64,000 nucleotides of DNA from positions 31,891,554 to 31,955,553 of the forward strand of contig NC_054704.1 in assembly GCF_016097555.1 (NCBI RefSeq), in the 5' to 3' direction. This document shows, piece after piece, positions 46,829-62,100 of the stretch. A program made the position numbers and the translations under genes. Positions within the stretch are counted from its first letter, which is position 1. Each line of letters begins with the position of its first letter. The notes below the pieces were generated by a model that saw only the letters and a list, made by a program, of their open reading frames with translations, was not told the origin of the DNA and ran no database searches. The stretch is from Gigantopelta aegis. Lineage: Eukaryota; Mollusca; Gastropoda; Neomphalida; Peltospiridae.

Positions 46829-49800
46829 TCAGAGTTCGTGATCTTCAGGGTGATAGAGTTCACTAAGAAGTCTGTACACATATGATGGTGCATTTCCTCC
46901 TCTGAAAAACAAAACAAAAAACACATCAATTTTGTTTCTAAGTGTCAAAGTAATTTTTTTTTTAAATAAATGAAACTAAAAAACTAAATAATGAAAACAT
47001 AAATCAATCCACATAATTACTACACACAGTTTTTACAAAAACTCCAAAACCCAATTTAATTTTGAGTTTTATAAAGATTTTTTTTTAAATGAAATGTCAA
47101 AATGTGCATGTACACATGTATCACATTCTCGAGTTAACTTTAAATGTCAAATTTTCCCAATGTGAATATTAAATGTATTGCATTTTTTGGTGAAAAATTG
47201 TGATACCTGTTACCAGCACATGATAAACAAACACACGGATGAGAAACTAAGATGTTAAGAAGCATACTGACAGACATTTTATGCAGAGACATGGATATAA
47301 AATAGATAATAATACAAAGATAATTCACCATGTCAAATACAAAAATCTGCTGCATCACCGTCATAAATAACACATCCACAAGATGTAGCTCAGAAGTAAA
47401 TCAATTGCCTGCAGTACAAGAGGTCACAGAATTGATCCTACCCACCCATCCCATCCAATAAACCATTATGAAAAAAAAATTCACCTGCATATAAAACCTC
47501 ACTAAAGTTACTTACATGTTAGATATAAACAGGGTAACAAGTTCTGGAGGTACGTAGTCAAATATCGGATTCTGTATGTGTACTTTAGATAAAATTTCTC
47601 CAGCTGAGAACTTCATCACATCATGTGGACTTACAAACTTGTTGAAAGCATCCTAAGATAAAAGAGAATAACAGTCAATGTTAATCTTTGGAAATGAAAC
47701 TGTAAAAGCATGCAAATTGTGGACAAAGTGTTCATCAATAGATGAATTCAAATGTTTTATCTGACAAAAAAAGAAGAAGAAGGGATAATGGTAAATATAC
47801 TTCTATAGTCATTCCCACAGGGAACACCTTTTTTCATACTATAGATTTTACTACAAGTTATATATTTCTGAGTCAATTGTTTTCTAAATTGAACACAAAA
47901 ATAGTATTTTTTGTTAGTTCCAAAACCTTTTACTTTTCTTCTTACATCAAACCAAATTGAAAGTATGTACAAAAAATATTTTTGTAGCAGGAGAGAATGG
48001 ACAAAATTGTATTGACTTTATTAACACTTATTAGCTAAATGTATTGCCAATAGCTGATAAATAATTAAGTCAATATGACTTGTCAAAGTGATGTATTTTA
48101 AACATGCTTTTGTTCATAATGTTAATCACAAAAAAAATTCAAAACATATTTAATGATGGATAGACAAATGAATGAAAATATTAAAAAAACTGAAGAACTG
48201 GCACATCTGAAGTGTCCTCTATGAACAAAGTGATAGTTACATAGCCTTTACAGTAGGTGTATGTGTAAACATTCTCACCTGATCATACGAGAAAAGAAAC
48301 TGAGGAGAAAGCTTGTACATGGCAGCACAAACAATCAGCTGGAAATAGAAACATGATAGAATTAACATTTGTCTTAAATATGCTAGCAACAACTCAAGAT
48401 ATTATTTAAGTGTGTATAATTTATCATTAAGTCGTAAAAGTGTATATTGTTCTCTCTACTGGAAGGAAGGAAATGTTTTATTTAACGATACACTCAACAC
48501 ATTTGTTTATTTACAGTTATATGGCGTCAGACATATGGTGAAGGACCACACAGATATTGAGAGAGGAAACCCACAGTCACAGCTTCATGGGCTACTCTTT
48601 TCGATTAGCAGCATGGGGTCCATCATATGCACCATCCCATAGACAAAAATAGTACACACCACGGCCTTTGTTACACCAGTCATGGAGCACTGGCTGGAAC
48701 GAGAAATAGCCCGATGGACCCACAGATGGTGAACGATCCCAAACCATCCATGCATCAAGTGAGCGTTTTACCACTGGGCTACATCTCGTCCCTCTCTCTA
48801 CTGATGCCAGCAAACGTTTACTGCATACAACTATCATCTTTTGCATCATCCATCACATCACATTAATTGTTAATGCTATTTGTAGAAAACTTCCAACATA
48901 AAATCAACAATCACTTACTGGAACTGAATAGTGTTTAGCTGCCAGGGCAATAGCATGACTTCCATTGATAGATTTTAGACTGAAAATAGAAACAGATTGT
49001 AATAAAAACTTGAGTTTAAAATGGTTCTAAAAAATAATAGCATTTTGTCAATTTGGTTTGAAAGGCCGTTACAAAATTTAAGTTTTAATTAGCCAATTAA
49101 TTTTTTTTTTCATATTCCTTCAAGACTTTTATATATTTGATTTTCGAATAAAAATATTTTACAAATTCAACTAAAGTCCGAACCAAATTGTTAACAACTA
49201 TAATAAATTACTATTTTACCTTTCATTACCATTAGGTTTTCTTAACTTTTTTGTCCAAACATAAATCGTGAAAAAAACATTACATTGAAATGGATTCCAC
49301 ATATTAGACTGAAACCATATCACCTATATCGACTTTGTTAAGATGTCCTAGAACAAAACACAGGCAATTTTTCACCATCTGCCATTTTGCTTTTTTGTGG
49401 TATATTCTTCAAGAGGGGTGAAAGCCTTCTAAGTATGTAACATAATTAATCTGACATCATGTGAGTGTGTCATAACATTGCTAGAATACGTATATCAATC
49501 CACCTCTCTTTGAAGAGTATTACATAAACAAGCAAACTGGCAGACAACAGAAAACTGCATGTATGTTTCCCTATGCAATCTCGGCGAAGTCGATATTGGT
49601 GACATCGTTACAGTCTGGTTTTGTGTCACGATTTGTGTCTGTACAAAATTTGGGAGAAATCAAACAGTAATTAAAGGTAGGAGAGTAATTTATTGTAGTT
49701 GTTAACACTTTGGTTTGGACTTTAATTCATGCATGGCAAATTTGGTAACAAAAGCTGTACCGAAATTCAAGTTTTAATTAGACAATTAATTTTTTTTAGT

Positions 49801-52198
49801 GTTCTTTCAAGTTTAATTCACACTTAGTGATTTGGCAAAAATGTTTGTAATAATATTATCTTCTTAGATATCTAATAAATATCCAATCAAACACACTAGA
49901 AACAGGACTCTGTGTAACAACCATATATGCATTAAGTACACTTAAACTTGTTCTAGGTATATAGGTTGTGTGTTAAAAAAAAACCTACTGAACTACAGTG
50001 GACTCTTATGGTTATGGTTCTTGAATGATCGACAACTCTCGATCAACAATGACATTTGAACCCATGGATGGTTGGGAAACACAGTCATACAAGCCAGATA
50101 TGCAATCGACATAAAAAATATACCTAAAGGGACATTCCCGAGTTTGCTGCAATTTTTAAGATGTTATCCACTAACAGAGACTTTTTAACGATTGTAATTA
50201 CATATCAAATATATTTTTCTGCATAAAATATTAGTGGCTGCATATTAAATTGGTTTCTGGTCATTCTAATATTTGTACTACGGTAGGTTAAATTTAATTT
50301 TATTTCCTAAAACATTATTTATTCGTACATACGAAATTATTTGAATACAAAATCCAGATAAGAGTAAACTTCACACCAGTGCGATTACATTTTGTATTTG
50401 ATCTTACGACCGGCCTCGGTGGCGTCATGGTAGGCCATCGGTCTACAGGCTGGTAGGTACTGGGTTCGGATCCCAGTCGAGGCATGGGATTTTTAATCCA
50501 GATACCGACTCCAAACCCTGAGTGAGTGCTCCAAACCCTGAGTGAGTGCTCCGCAAGGCTCAATGGGTAGGTGTAAACCACTTGCACCGACCAATGATCC
50601 ATAACTGGTTCAACAAAGGCCATGGTTTGTGCTATCCTGCCTGTGGGAAGCGCAAATAAAAGATCCCTTGCTGCTAATCGGAAGAGTAGCCCATGTAGTG
50701 GCGACAGTGGGTTTCCTCTCAAAATCTGTGTGGTCCTTAACCATGTCTGACGCCATATAACCGTCAATAAAATGTGTCGAGTGCGTCGTTAAATAAAAAC
50801 ATTTTTTTCTTTCTTTCTTTGATCTTGCGACGGCGTTCTGATTACTCGGCAAGTGACAATCATTATTCAACTAATTAAGCATCTCGTCGTTCAGTCAAAT
50901 CCCAATCCGGTGTAGACAGAGGTAATTAATGCATGAACGGTTCTTTCGTTCTTCATTTTTGATCCGGAGTCCGGAGTAGACAGAGTACGGATTAGGCAGA
51001 GATTTATACCTAAGAGATAAACGGTAGCTGGACGGGGCTTTAGAAATGGACCAGTTTACACAGAGATCTGGATTACACAGAATCGGGTTTAGACAGAGTC
51101 CACTGTATATTGTAAATTTGTTTAGGGTCTTTCATAACTTTAATTTGATTGCATATTTATTTACTACAGGTATCTTGAAAACACAATCTATAAGATATTT
51201 TATATTCAAATCAGAGCAAGCGATGATGAACATGTAATTGTTTACAAAACGGGAGTTATATTTTATCAATGTATATTTGACCTACCCTCCGTTAGCCATG
51301 ACAGTGTGTGTTCCAATAATAACTTTGTTCACCCGCGACATGATGGCAAACACTGCAGAATCGGTGATTACTGTCGTTTCAATGTCCAACTTGGCCAGAC
51401 TTACTGCCAGCTCCTGACCCTGTTAACAAAGAATATGCAAACCTGATGAACAAATTTAAACTATAGCTGGCTGGCTTTGAATGTTGTTATTTAAAAAGAT
51501 GCAAATTTATTGGTTTAATAATTAAAGTTTGTTTGTTAAATGACACCACTAGAACACATTGATTTATTAATCGTCATCTAGATCCCACCAATCGTTGAGT
51601 TTTTTAAAATATTAAAATTATACATTAACAATCAGCTAACATGAACCAATTAGGAATAAATGTTCAATGCAATTTCATTGGTTTATCTTAAAACTGATGT
51701 TATATATAAACAACCAGCTTATAGTAACTGACTGAACAAGCATTCAAATGCAGATTTTAGGGTCATCAACATGCACAAATTAAATCATAAAATAACATTC
51801 AGTAGGGAAGCAGTGAACATTTATTAATTATAAAGTGAAAATTTACCACCTGGCACATAAACTGACGATTGGGCTCACCAACAAGAATCATATCTAGATT
51901 GATCACACATTAGACAAAGAGCTTTACCACTAGACTACCCCCATTTGTAACTAGAGTTAATCCTTTGGAAGTAAGAACTAGAATATTTAAGACAGTTATA
52001 CTTACATAAAAGAAAGGAGCACATTCAACTACAATGACTTGGAACTTTCGTTTCCTTGCAGCATCCTAAAATCAATATAAATATTGTTACTGATTAAAAT
52101 CAGATTAATCAACTTTATAAAATATCACATAGAAAATATATTAAAATATTTTAGGAGATGGACAGTTTATCCAGTGCACATTTTATGCACAAAATGAG

Positions 52199-52250
<52 letters not shown>

Positions 52251-53343
52251 CACTAAATAAATAAGGGGCAATTGGGGGGGGGGGTTGGGGGTGGTAGGGT
52301 TAGGGTAGGTTTTTTTCGAAGTGGTATTTATAGCAATATAAAGCTGAAACAACTACATCACAGGAAATATGGACCAAAAGAAGTAAAGAACAGACTGAAA
52401 CACACTGGAAAACAAAACAGTTTAGCTCAGTTTGTAAAAGTATCTCGCACAACGTAAAACAAACCTTGAGAAAAGCTTGCACCGTCTTGGACCAGCCAGC
52501 CGTCATGATGACTTCATTTGAATGGATGTGTTCTAAGGCTTGTGTGGCAATGTTATCAGCACTGAAATATTCACCAGCTCAGTGTATTCATAGTTCACTT
52601 GGGGTACCAACAGTATGATTGAACAACAACAAAATCTAGTAATCTCAACTTTTACAAGTCATATTTTCAGTACAATATTGTATTATGTATGACATATTAT
52701 ACCTGTATTATTTATTTATTCACTTAAGAAAACTTTTTTAAAGTTGTGTGTAAGTAAACTTCAAAATAAAAGTTTGTTTTGTTTAACAACACCACTAGAG
52801 CACACTGATTTATTAATCATTGGCTATTGGATGTCAAACATTTAGTAATTTTGACATATAGTCTCAGAGAGGAAACCCACTATATTTTTTCCATTAGTAG
52901 CAAGGGATTTAATATATGCACCATCCCACAGACAGAATAGCACATACCATGGCCTTTGATATACCAACTGGCTGGAACGAGAAGTAGCTCAATGAGCCCA
53001 CAAACAAGGATCGATCCTAGACCGACATCTTTATCAATGGGCTCTGTCCCACCCCTTTCAAAAGAAATGTTCAACCCCTAATCAATATATTATTTATTAT
53101 AATAGAAGGTGCACTATGATAAAGATACCTTGTATCAAGCTCCGTCCTCAGTTCATTTATTGCTTCAATTACTGATGCCTGAAAAACAACACACGAAATG
53201 AAGTAAACATATTATAAAATACAAAATGCAATTAAACGAAGGGGGAGATTTTTTTATGATATACAAATAAGTAACACATTAGGTTGTATACTGTAATTTC
53301 TTACAGCAAAATTCTGAAATACTTTCAACTTTAAAATATGTTT

Positions 53344-53377
<34 letters not shown>

Positions 53378-56300
53378 GGGGGGGGGGGGCAGGGTTACAA
53401 TGGCAAAACATTTGGATAACAGTAAAAATTTAAGTGGTTTCAGATTTTTTTTAATTGCTAGTTAATCCATTATCTTGTATTGTATTCTAGTTCTTAAATA
53501 TTTAACTCTGCCATTAGCAAGAGGTTATGCAATTTCCAGATTGATATAGCTTTTTCAATAATTTTGCTCATCAATTTGTCTATTTATTACAATTCAAAAA
53601 GGAAGAAAATAAATGAAGATATTTGATATATATCATAATACTTGTTTTCATATATGGGGAAATGTCTCACCTTTAAAGGAGGAATGTAGTGGGTGTAATC
53701 ATCAATTTGTCCTTCTGCTAAAAGCAATTTCTGAAAAACATCAAATATTACAATTGAGAATATGATGTTTTAAAAATGTATTTCAGTCTTTGACGCTTAC
53801 ATGAAACTAAGTATTAAATCAGAGAATATTTGGTATTGCATTAATCAATAAATAGTGTCATTACAAACATTTGCAGGACTGACAACTTTTGTTGTCATTA
53901 ACCAGTAACCTATCTGTATTATCTCTGTTTTATGTTCAATAATAAATTATCTACCTGATATAAAAGCTACAATGACGCCTTTCCATTGTATAAAGCTGTG
54001 TGTTTTCACTATCAGTGGATATGCAACTTCCAAGTATTGCTGTTAATTTAAAAACTAAACTGCTAAAACAAACCACAGTATTACATAATTTGTATAACTA
54101 TAATAAAAATAAATTACATACATGTATATTATTATATATATTATTCCTCATGCCATTTGTTGATAAGATTTAGAAGGTAAGATCAGGAATGTTTTTCTTT
54201 TCTTTTCTGAATGTGAACACATTATCTGTTCCATGAGAATCCTGCAAATTTGCATGATACCAAAAAATCTCACAAAATGTTCATTAGAAGGTGTTCTAGA
54301 TTACAAATAACATGTAAAAGAAATAGAACAATGGTGCATCATTGAAAATAAACAAAAGTTTAATATGCTTTATTCTAAATGCTTAAAAATCATAATATAC
54401 TTAATAATGCTGTTTTAACACCAAAAGAAAACTTACATGAAGAGATTCTTGTGGGTCACCTTCCTCTGACCTTCCACGGGCTGCACTGAAATGTGATATT
54501 TTAAAAGTCATTATAAGTGAAAAAATCTTAGTCTGTGGTGGTCATTTTGGGTTAAACTTTATATTTAGCCCATGACAATCCCCTTTTTGAGACATGCAAT
54601 CTCAGAGATGTTGAATGACTAAAGCCAGAAAGATATTGAATCTTTTCAGTTTGGAAAGCGTTAAGTAACATATTTTCATTACCAACATATGAAAGGAAAG
54701 GAATGTTTGTTTAATGAACCGTTAGCTAATGTCTACTGAAATATTAATGTCATAAGACAACTTGTTAATCAAAGATGAAAGCCTTAAAATATTTGTAAAT
54801 AGGTAGCATCTCATCAACTGAATCCCCAAAAGTTTACACAGTCCTTGCTTAGTATTGGTCTGTTTACTGATTTCTCAGAAGGATTTCACTTTTAGATCAA
54901 GTCCTTCTCTCTGTAAAGATTTTAAGGTACAGATACTTTAGCTAAACAAGTGCTGAATATTTAAATACCTGGCATATTCCTCTCTGATGATCTTAAGAAC
55001 TCGACGAACCATGTTTCCTATCACAGTTTCTGAAGGGTCAATTACCATTAGTCTTTTTCCCTCATTACGGATGATATCCATCAAGTCTCTGTGGAAAAAA
55101 CCCCAACATTTGCATCCTTGACCACTACTATAACAACACATATCACATAATCTATCTTTTATCTTCTTTACAATCCACCCATTTGATGATTACATTAGTT
55201 CAACTATCCAATAAGTCATTTATTCCAAGTAAAAAAACACAAAAAATTACTGTAAAACTCTTTTTTTTCCCTTTAGCATATTGTTTGTGGTGACCAGTCA
55301 GTGAGTGAAGCAAGCAATATTGTAAACAGGACTACTGTTTTAGCGACTGTCAGAGGTATAGTCATTCATAAAAATAAGTCTCTTCTTGCACAAAATGGAG
55401 GGCCTATTAAGACAAACATATCCTAGCCAAAGAGAACTGGTATTGTCAAATGCAAGGGCACCAAGTCTTTGATAAAATTAAAGTTAAAACAAGAAGTCAC
55501 TATGTTATGAGGTAGCACAGCAGCCGGCAATTTTCTACAACCACAGGCCATTTTCAAAGGTCTCACATCAAGTGCCAACTGCATTATGACTTTTTCAAAA
55601 GATTGCGACATAACGTAGACAGCCAACAATTAGATTAAATGAAGACAGTATGCTTGACTATGTAGAAAAAATACTGGTGCCATATACAAAGGGTCTTAAA
55701 ACAACTTGATCTTCAACCTCGACAGAAGTCAATTGTCATCTTTGATATGTTTGCGGCTCTCAGGTGTTACAACTGTTATATAAAAGTGGTTTCACTGTTC
55801 AGTTCATTTCAGCCGAGTACTCTGGAGAACTTCAGCAGATGGATTCGTACATCAATGGTGACCACAAAGTTGCCAAAACAGTTCACCAACTGGTATGGCG
55901 GGGGGAAAAAAGGTGACCAATTTGAAAAAATCAAAAACCTTCAAGTTGACTTAAGAATTAGTATTCTGAAAACAATTCATTCCCTGCAAATTGTGAATTA
56001 TTTGAAGTCTATCAAGAAAGACACAGTTTGTGTAAAACGCTGTAGGATAAAACACAGCCTGCATGACATGTTGTGAGACAATGAAAAATGTAATGTTTCT
56101 TAACAACATTGATATTGACAAACTTTTCAATGAGCATGTGTGATTGTTGGCTAACTGAATGCACTAAATGACTGGGCTTTTAAATGTAAATAAAATTCAG
56201 TTGTTCACCGATTCATGTTTTTAGTTAATTTTGTTACAATATTTTACAAACATATATGCATGGTTTGATGTGTCAAGTTTATGCATTTTTCATATTAGTT

Positions 56301-59098
56301 TCTACCTCACATTGATTTCATATTTTACGGTATTTTATTTTGAAAAATAAAAAGTACTTACTTGGCAGATGACCATTTTGTCTGTGCGATAATGCGTACC
56401 AGTAACCTGACTGTTCTGCAAGCAATGTTATAGGATCCATTCATCTGCCTAAAACAAAACAATCATAAACATAATCACTACTCCACCAAAATACATTACA
56501 TAGACAACTTAAATTAAATACTAGACCAGAGTTTTGTAAATGGAGATGAGAAAATAATGCATAAATGATGAACTGTTTTTCATAAATGGCTTACAGTACA
56601 AACAGAAGATCATGAATTAAGAAAATCTTTTACCATTATAAATTTTATTTCATTTTTTTTAAAGGAAGGGACAATTAAGGCATTTGGCCTAGTATGCATA
56701 GTCAACGATATATAATGCACATTATTGCTTAATATCAACAAGTATAATCGTATAGTTAATTAATAAAATGCTTAAATGTGACGGCTATTAGATATAATGG
56801 GCGCAGGCCATTTTGTACCATCCCAGTGAATACACCCTCTGGCGAGCTGGTGGTTACGTAATACCTAACGTGTCACGTCAGGAATTAGTCTTCAAACTGA
56901 AGAAACAAAACATATCTGATTTTTGCAGATGCATCACAATGTTCTGTAATAATATCCTTCCAGTAAGCCAGCACCAAGTATATATTATTTTTCAATACAA
57001 AATAAACCACCACTGTCAAAGTGTTGAAATATCTGTCTTGTTTTGTACATAAATTAACCCACGTACTGAAATAACAATCAGAGGATTTTCTTAGTTAATT
57101 GGTATTTTCTTTCCGTGTCCTGTACCTGTAGTTCCTGATTAACAGGTGTATATTTAGATGGTCCCCAGACACTGTGTCTAAACACACTAAAAAGACGTGC
57201 CTCTTTTATTAAGATCACAGGGTATTGTGTGATAACCGCGCAGACACCCCTCAAATCGTAATGGACATTATCAGCCGTCCTGCTTTATTACTGTAAGTAA
57301 TTCTGTAAAACCCTTGATTAAGTAGACTTTCCATCTAAAATCACAAAACTGACCAATTACATAGTCCCAAAGAAAAGAAAATTATCATTTGGGTATAGCG
57401 AGTGGTCGTTTTTGCTCTAACATACCCTACCAATAGGCCTAATAATATGCTTCTTTTTTTCTTTGGATTTTTTAAAAGAGTAAAATTCTATAACTCCATT
57501 TCATTCTATTGAGGCGTTGGACGGAGCTGATGTCACTTCACCCCAAGATATATCACCAGACATCACAAAAACGAAACAAAATGGCTGCCCCCAGTTAGCA
57601 GGAATAATCACGTTTTTTTATTAACTCTAAAATTACACATTTTTCATTTCTTAAAGTTTCACTATGTGTTGGTCGTCCGGGTATGCATCTTTCTAACACA
57701 TCAGGCTCATATTTGAGTTGATCCTCCCTTTAACTGAGTATAATATAAATTATATATTCAAGTATAATGAACTAGTCACTTGGCCTCATTACATATGGAG
57801 AAACAGACGATAAAATGACAAATAATTTATAAAGAATGAAAATACATATGCTACTGGGTGTAATCTACAATATAAACAGCTAGGCCCTTTTAACAGTTTC
57901 CAGTCAATCTGATGGTTTCTCTTTTTGTTTTGTACTGCCAACCATCTTTTAACAGTTTCCAGTCAATCGGATGGTTTCTCTTTTTGTTTTGTACTGCCAA
58001 CCATCTTTTTTATCAATGACCTACATGTATGTCAATTCTTGACCGATGCCACACTTCTTAAAGATTTACATTTGCATCCAGGTCCAATCAGCTACCATAA
58101 ACACATTGTGTTAAATATGGCACACAAAGTTAAAGTTTGTTTTGTTTAATAACACCCCAAGAGCACACTGATTTATTATTCATCGGTTATTGGATGTCAA
58201 ACATTTGGTACTTTTGACACAGTCTTAGAGACGAAATGTGCTACCTTTTTCCACTAGTAGCAAGGGATCTTTTATATGCACTATTCCACACACAGGATAG
58301 CACATACCGTCGCCTTTGATATACCAGTCATGGTGCACTGGCTTGAACGAGAAATAGCCCAGTGGGCCCACTGACAGGGATCAATCCCAGGCCAACAGCA
58401 CATCCCACCTAGTGTACAAAGATGAATTCCATAAACTGAACAGTCATCTTTTGCACTTAACATAGAAGTGACTATGGGATGGCTATCTACACGGCAGTCA
58501 TATCTGTCGCATAAAGCTCTATGTAAAGCCATCTAAACATTCCTGTCAGCTAAGAATGAGTTACATCTAGTAATTTATAAAATATAAACTATAAACCATA
58601 ATCAGTACGCTCTGGCTCTTATTTTGTCAACAGAATTTCAGAAGCAGACTATCAAACCAAGGACTAAGTCTAATTTATTGATAATTTTACTGAATAACAA
58701 CTAATGACCTGTCGTGACAGCTTTGTTTTACATCCACAGAATCTTCTTCATTCTGAGGTAAATCCATAAATCTCTCATCAGTAAAATATTTATTATTGCG
58801 AGAGGTGACAATATTCATCAGTGCAAAATTTTAGTTCCCAACAGAAATCACAAATGTAGTTTCTATTAAATGAGATGGGTTAACAGTCAAGTGTAACACA
58901 TGTTTGTCAAAATGATATCTATTAGTAGACAGATAGCAACATCTGTTGTTTTCACATGTATGTCAAATAATGGTGCTGTCATAAATATATATGTAGCAGC
59001 TGTTGTATCACGTTAATATATAACACATTTGGAGTTTGAAGATTATTTACAAAAATTTGATGTAAATACTAGACTTTTTTAAAGACAGTGTGTGTGTC

Positions 59099-59143
<45 letters not shown>

Positions 59144-62100
59144 ATATATTGAAACAAACAACTATATAATTGTTTGAGTTGTGATGTGTATATTGCATTT
59201 ATCACACATTATTAAATGTTAATTGAGCAACAACTATTTGGAAACAAGAACTTTCTAATGACACATTTTAAATTATCAAGGGGAGATAATTGAAGCAAAA
59301 TATATTATAGGTTAAATAAAATATCTTCTTTCATACTAAGATGCAAAACTGAATATTACTACTGAAAGAAAAGTTAAAACATGCAAAATTTACTCAGAAC
59401 ATTTACTGAAATAATAAAATTATGAACAATAATTTTTTTAATTTTGCACCCAGCACAAATATGTCAGAATTAAATTTTTCTAATTACAAATATATTTATT
59501 ATGCAATCATCATATGGACACATATTAAAATCATGAATTCACATATGACAGAATTCAATGATGTACGTGTCACTGACATTTTTATGTTTTATGTTGGTGA
59601 TAATTCAATTACCCCACATTTTACCTCTTAGTATCACATTACAACAGCATTCAGCACACCATTTGTTTTTCTTCTGTATTTGAATTTAACATTATATCAA
59701 ACATATATAGAATTATCATTTAAACATTATAAATTATTAGTAGTGAAAAAATACAAAATGATTACAATGCATCTTCTTTTTTTTTTACATTACCTTTATT
59801 TATCTTCATGATAGAAAACATCAATGGCAACCAAAAACTGTAAATATTACTTTAATAATCCAAATTCAGGTATTTAATCCTCCTACATAGAGCTGAGCAG
59901 TATACTGTATATACCATTCAGTATCGGTATCATCTCAATACTGATTTACTGTATCGAGCAAATTTCAAACTGTCGAAATTTCAGTATTGAAAAATGTTTC
60001 CCACCATTTAGTAGAGCATTAACAATATATAATACACACAAAAGGGTTGGGTATAAATCAGATGAGAGCCGTGTGTATGGAATTTTATTTTATTTTATTA
60101 GCCAAATACCAAATGTTGTAGCCACTTTTAATAAAAAAAATTAGCAATTGGCTAATTTGGCCATGTACATGGTGAGCCCTGAATAATAACCCTGTTTGAT
60201 GCTAAGTACAGCATACCATTACATGGATCATTTTTCAGTTTGCCGATATTTTATTGGTGAACTCGAAAATAATCAATGTAATGTCAAACATAGGGTTATT
60301 GTTGTTTTAGAGTGGGAATCATTGCCTACCCGGTGGTATACAACAATTCCATTTTTTCGGTATAGAGTCTGGCTGAGAGAGCGGTCAAAACCATCCAAAT
60401 GTTAACCCGACTACTCTGACGGTAAGAGAGCCAGACAGACATTTGGACAGTTATCACGCTATCTCTGCCTACCAAATGATAGTCAAAGATTCCTGCTCTA
60501 ATATAATAACAATCCTATGTTTGTTGTTAAATACCTTTACATCGAACATTTTCTAGCTCCCTGAAAACAAAACTTTCAAAACCTGTCAACAAATATGTAT
60601 TTAATCGGAACATTATTCAAAGGAGGTGCTGTCAGGTGTCTTCCTGTAGTGTGTGTATTAATGATTAATATGTGAAAAAATTTCATAAATTTATTTTACC
60701 AGGGAGCTAAAACATTATTGATGTAAAGGTATTTAATGTCAAACATAGGATTGTTGTTGTATTAGAGAGGGAATCTTGACTACCGTTTGGTAGGCAGATA
60801 TTGCACAATACTGAAAGCATAACTGTTCAAATGTCTGTCTCACTCTCGAACGGCACAGTACTCAGTCTACAGTGAGATAAGCAAGGCTCAAATTTGGCAG
60901 GCGACAATTGCCGCTCAAAACACATAAAATGCTTTCTAATAATCCGTTTCACAAGCAGCTTTTGCTTTCCATCTTTCTTCTAAAAATTGTTTTCAGTATA
61001 TCCCAGAATTCCAGAATTCTTGATTCGTGTTTGTCACACGTTTCCTACATTTTAATTGAAGAACTTAAAATATTTTAAATCATTACAACATGTGTAAAGA
61101 CATCGTGGACGCGGCCATTTTACATTGGTGCATATACCAATAATGGAAGAATTATCTACCAACAACATTCTCGAAACTCATCCGGATTACAAATCTAAGT
61201 TCAGCGTCATGAACTTTTTAGACTGGTTCTCAGAGTGGTCATTCAGTTTAGCATGTAGCATAAAAACTAGTCTAACGAATGTTAGCAAAAAATTACTGGC
61301 TGAACTTATTTATCGATGGAATCAGCCGAGAAGTTCCAAGTGTCACGACATTCAAAAACCACTAAAATGTTTAGACTATCATTGACCACGCTAATTACAA
61401 TCAACAAAATGATTTTCGAGCCTTGAATATGTATATTTATTGTGTACGAAGCCAAAACATGCATGCCAAAAGTGACTGTTGTGGACATAATGTTGATGAC
61501 AGTCACTTTTCACCAGCTGGTTTTGATTTCGTATACAGTAAATAAAAACCTATCCAACGGTAACTTGTTAATATGATACATTTGACAAAAGGTACTTTTT
61601 ATTTCTGTCATCTTTTAAAACATAAACTTAATGTTTTGTCCAGAATTACAAAAAAAAAATATACCTACTGTAAACAGTGTTGTCTGCTTGTTATAGAGAT
61701 TTGACGGGTCAAGGTTAGTAGACCAGTTTTTTATTTTAATGTGGCGAAGCATTGTAATAATTTGAATGACATCAGTATTCCATTGATGTCACTTTGCATC
61801 TCCTTACAATAACCATAAATTGGGTACATGACAAATGCTGGAAAAATTCCAATGTAAAATTGCTATTGAAAACTTTTTGTTTTAACATAACTAATGCACC
61901 TGAATGGCTTTCCAGATGGTTCGTCCTCTGAACGTTTCGTCCACAGATGATTCATCCACCGTACAATTCGTCCACCCACCTCGGACAATTCGTCCACTCA
62001 ATTACAACATTTAGACCAATAAATCTAAAATGTTTTTTATTAGCCATTGAAATGGTTAATTATTTTTGTTTTGCTGTAAACTACTAGTATACGTCGAGAT

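Noticed and set aside
56813-57052. ORF starting [10 protein letters not shown]
   Set aside because: Lies within the TTAA-flanked MITE copy B and is not conserved in copy A.
61125-61385. 86-codon ORF starting [14 protein letters not shown]
   Set aside because: No family recognised; nearby sequence (gaagccaaaaca, aaagtgactgt) recurs around 62800, indicating repeat DNA in EIF2B2 intron 1.
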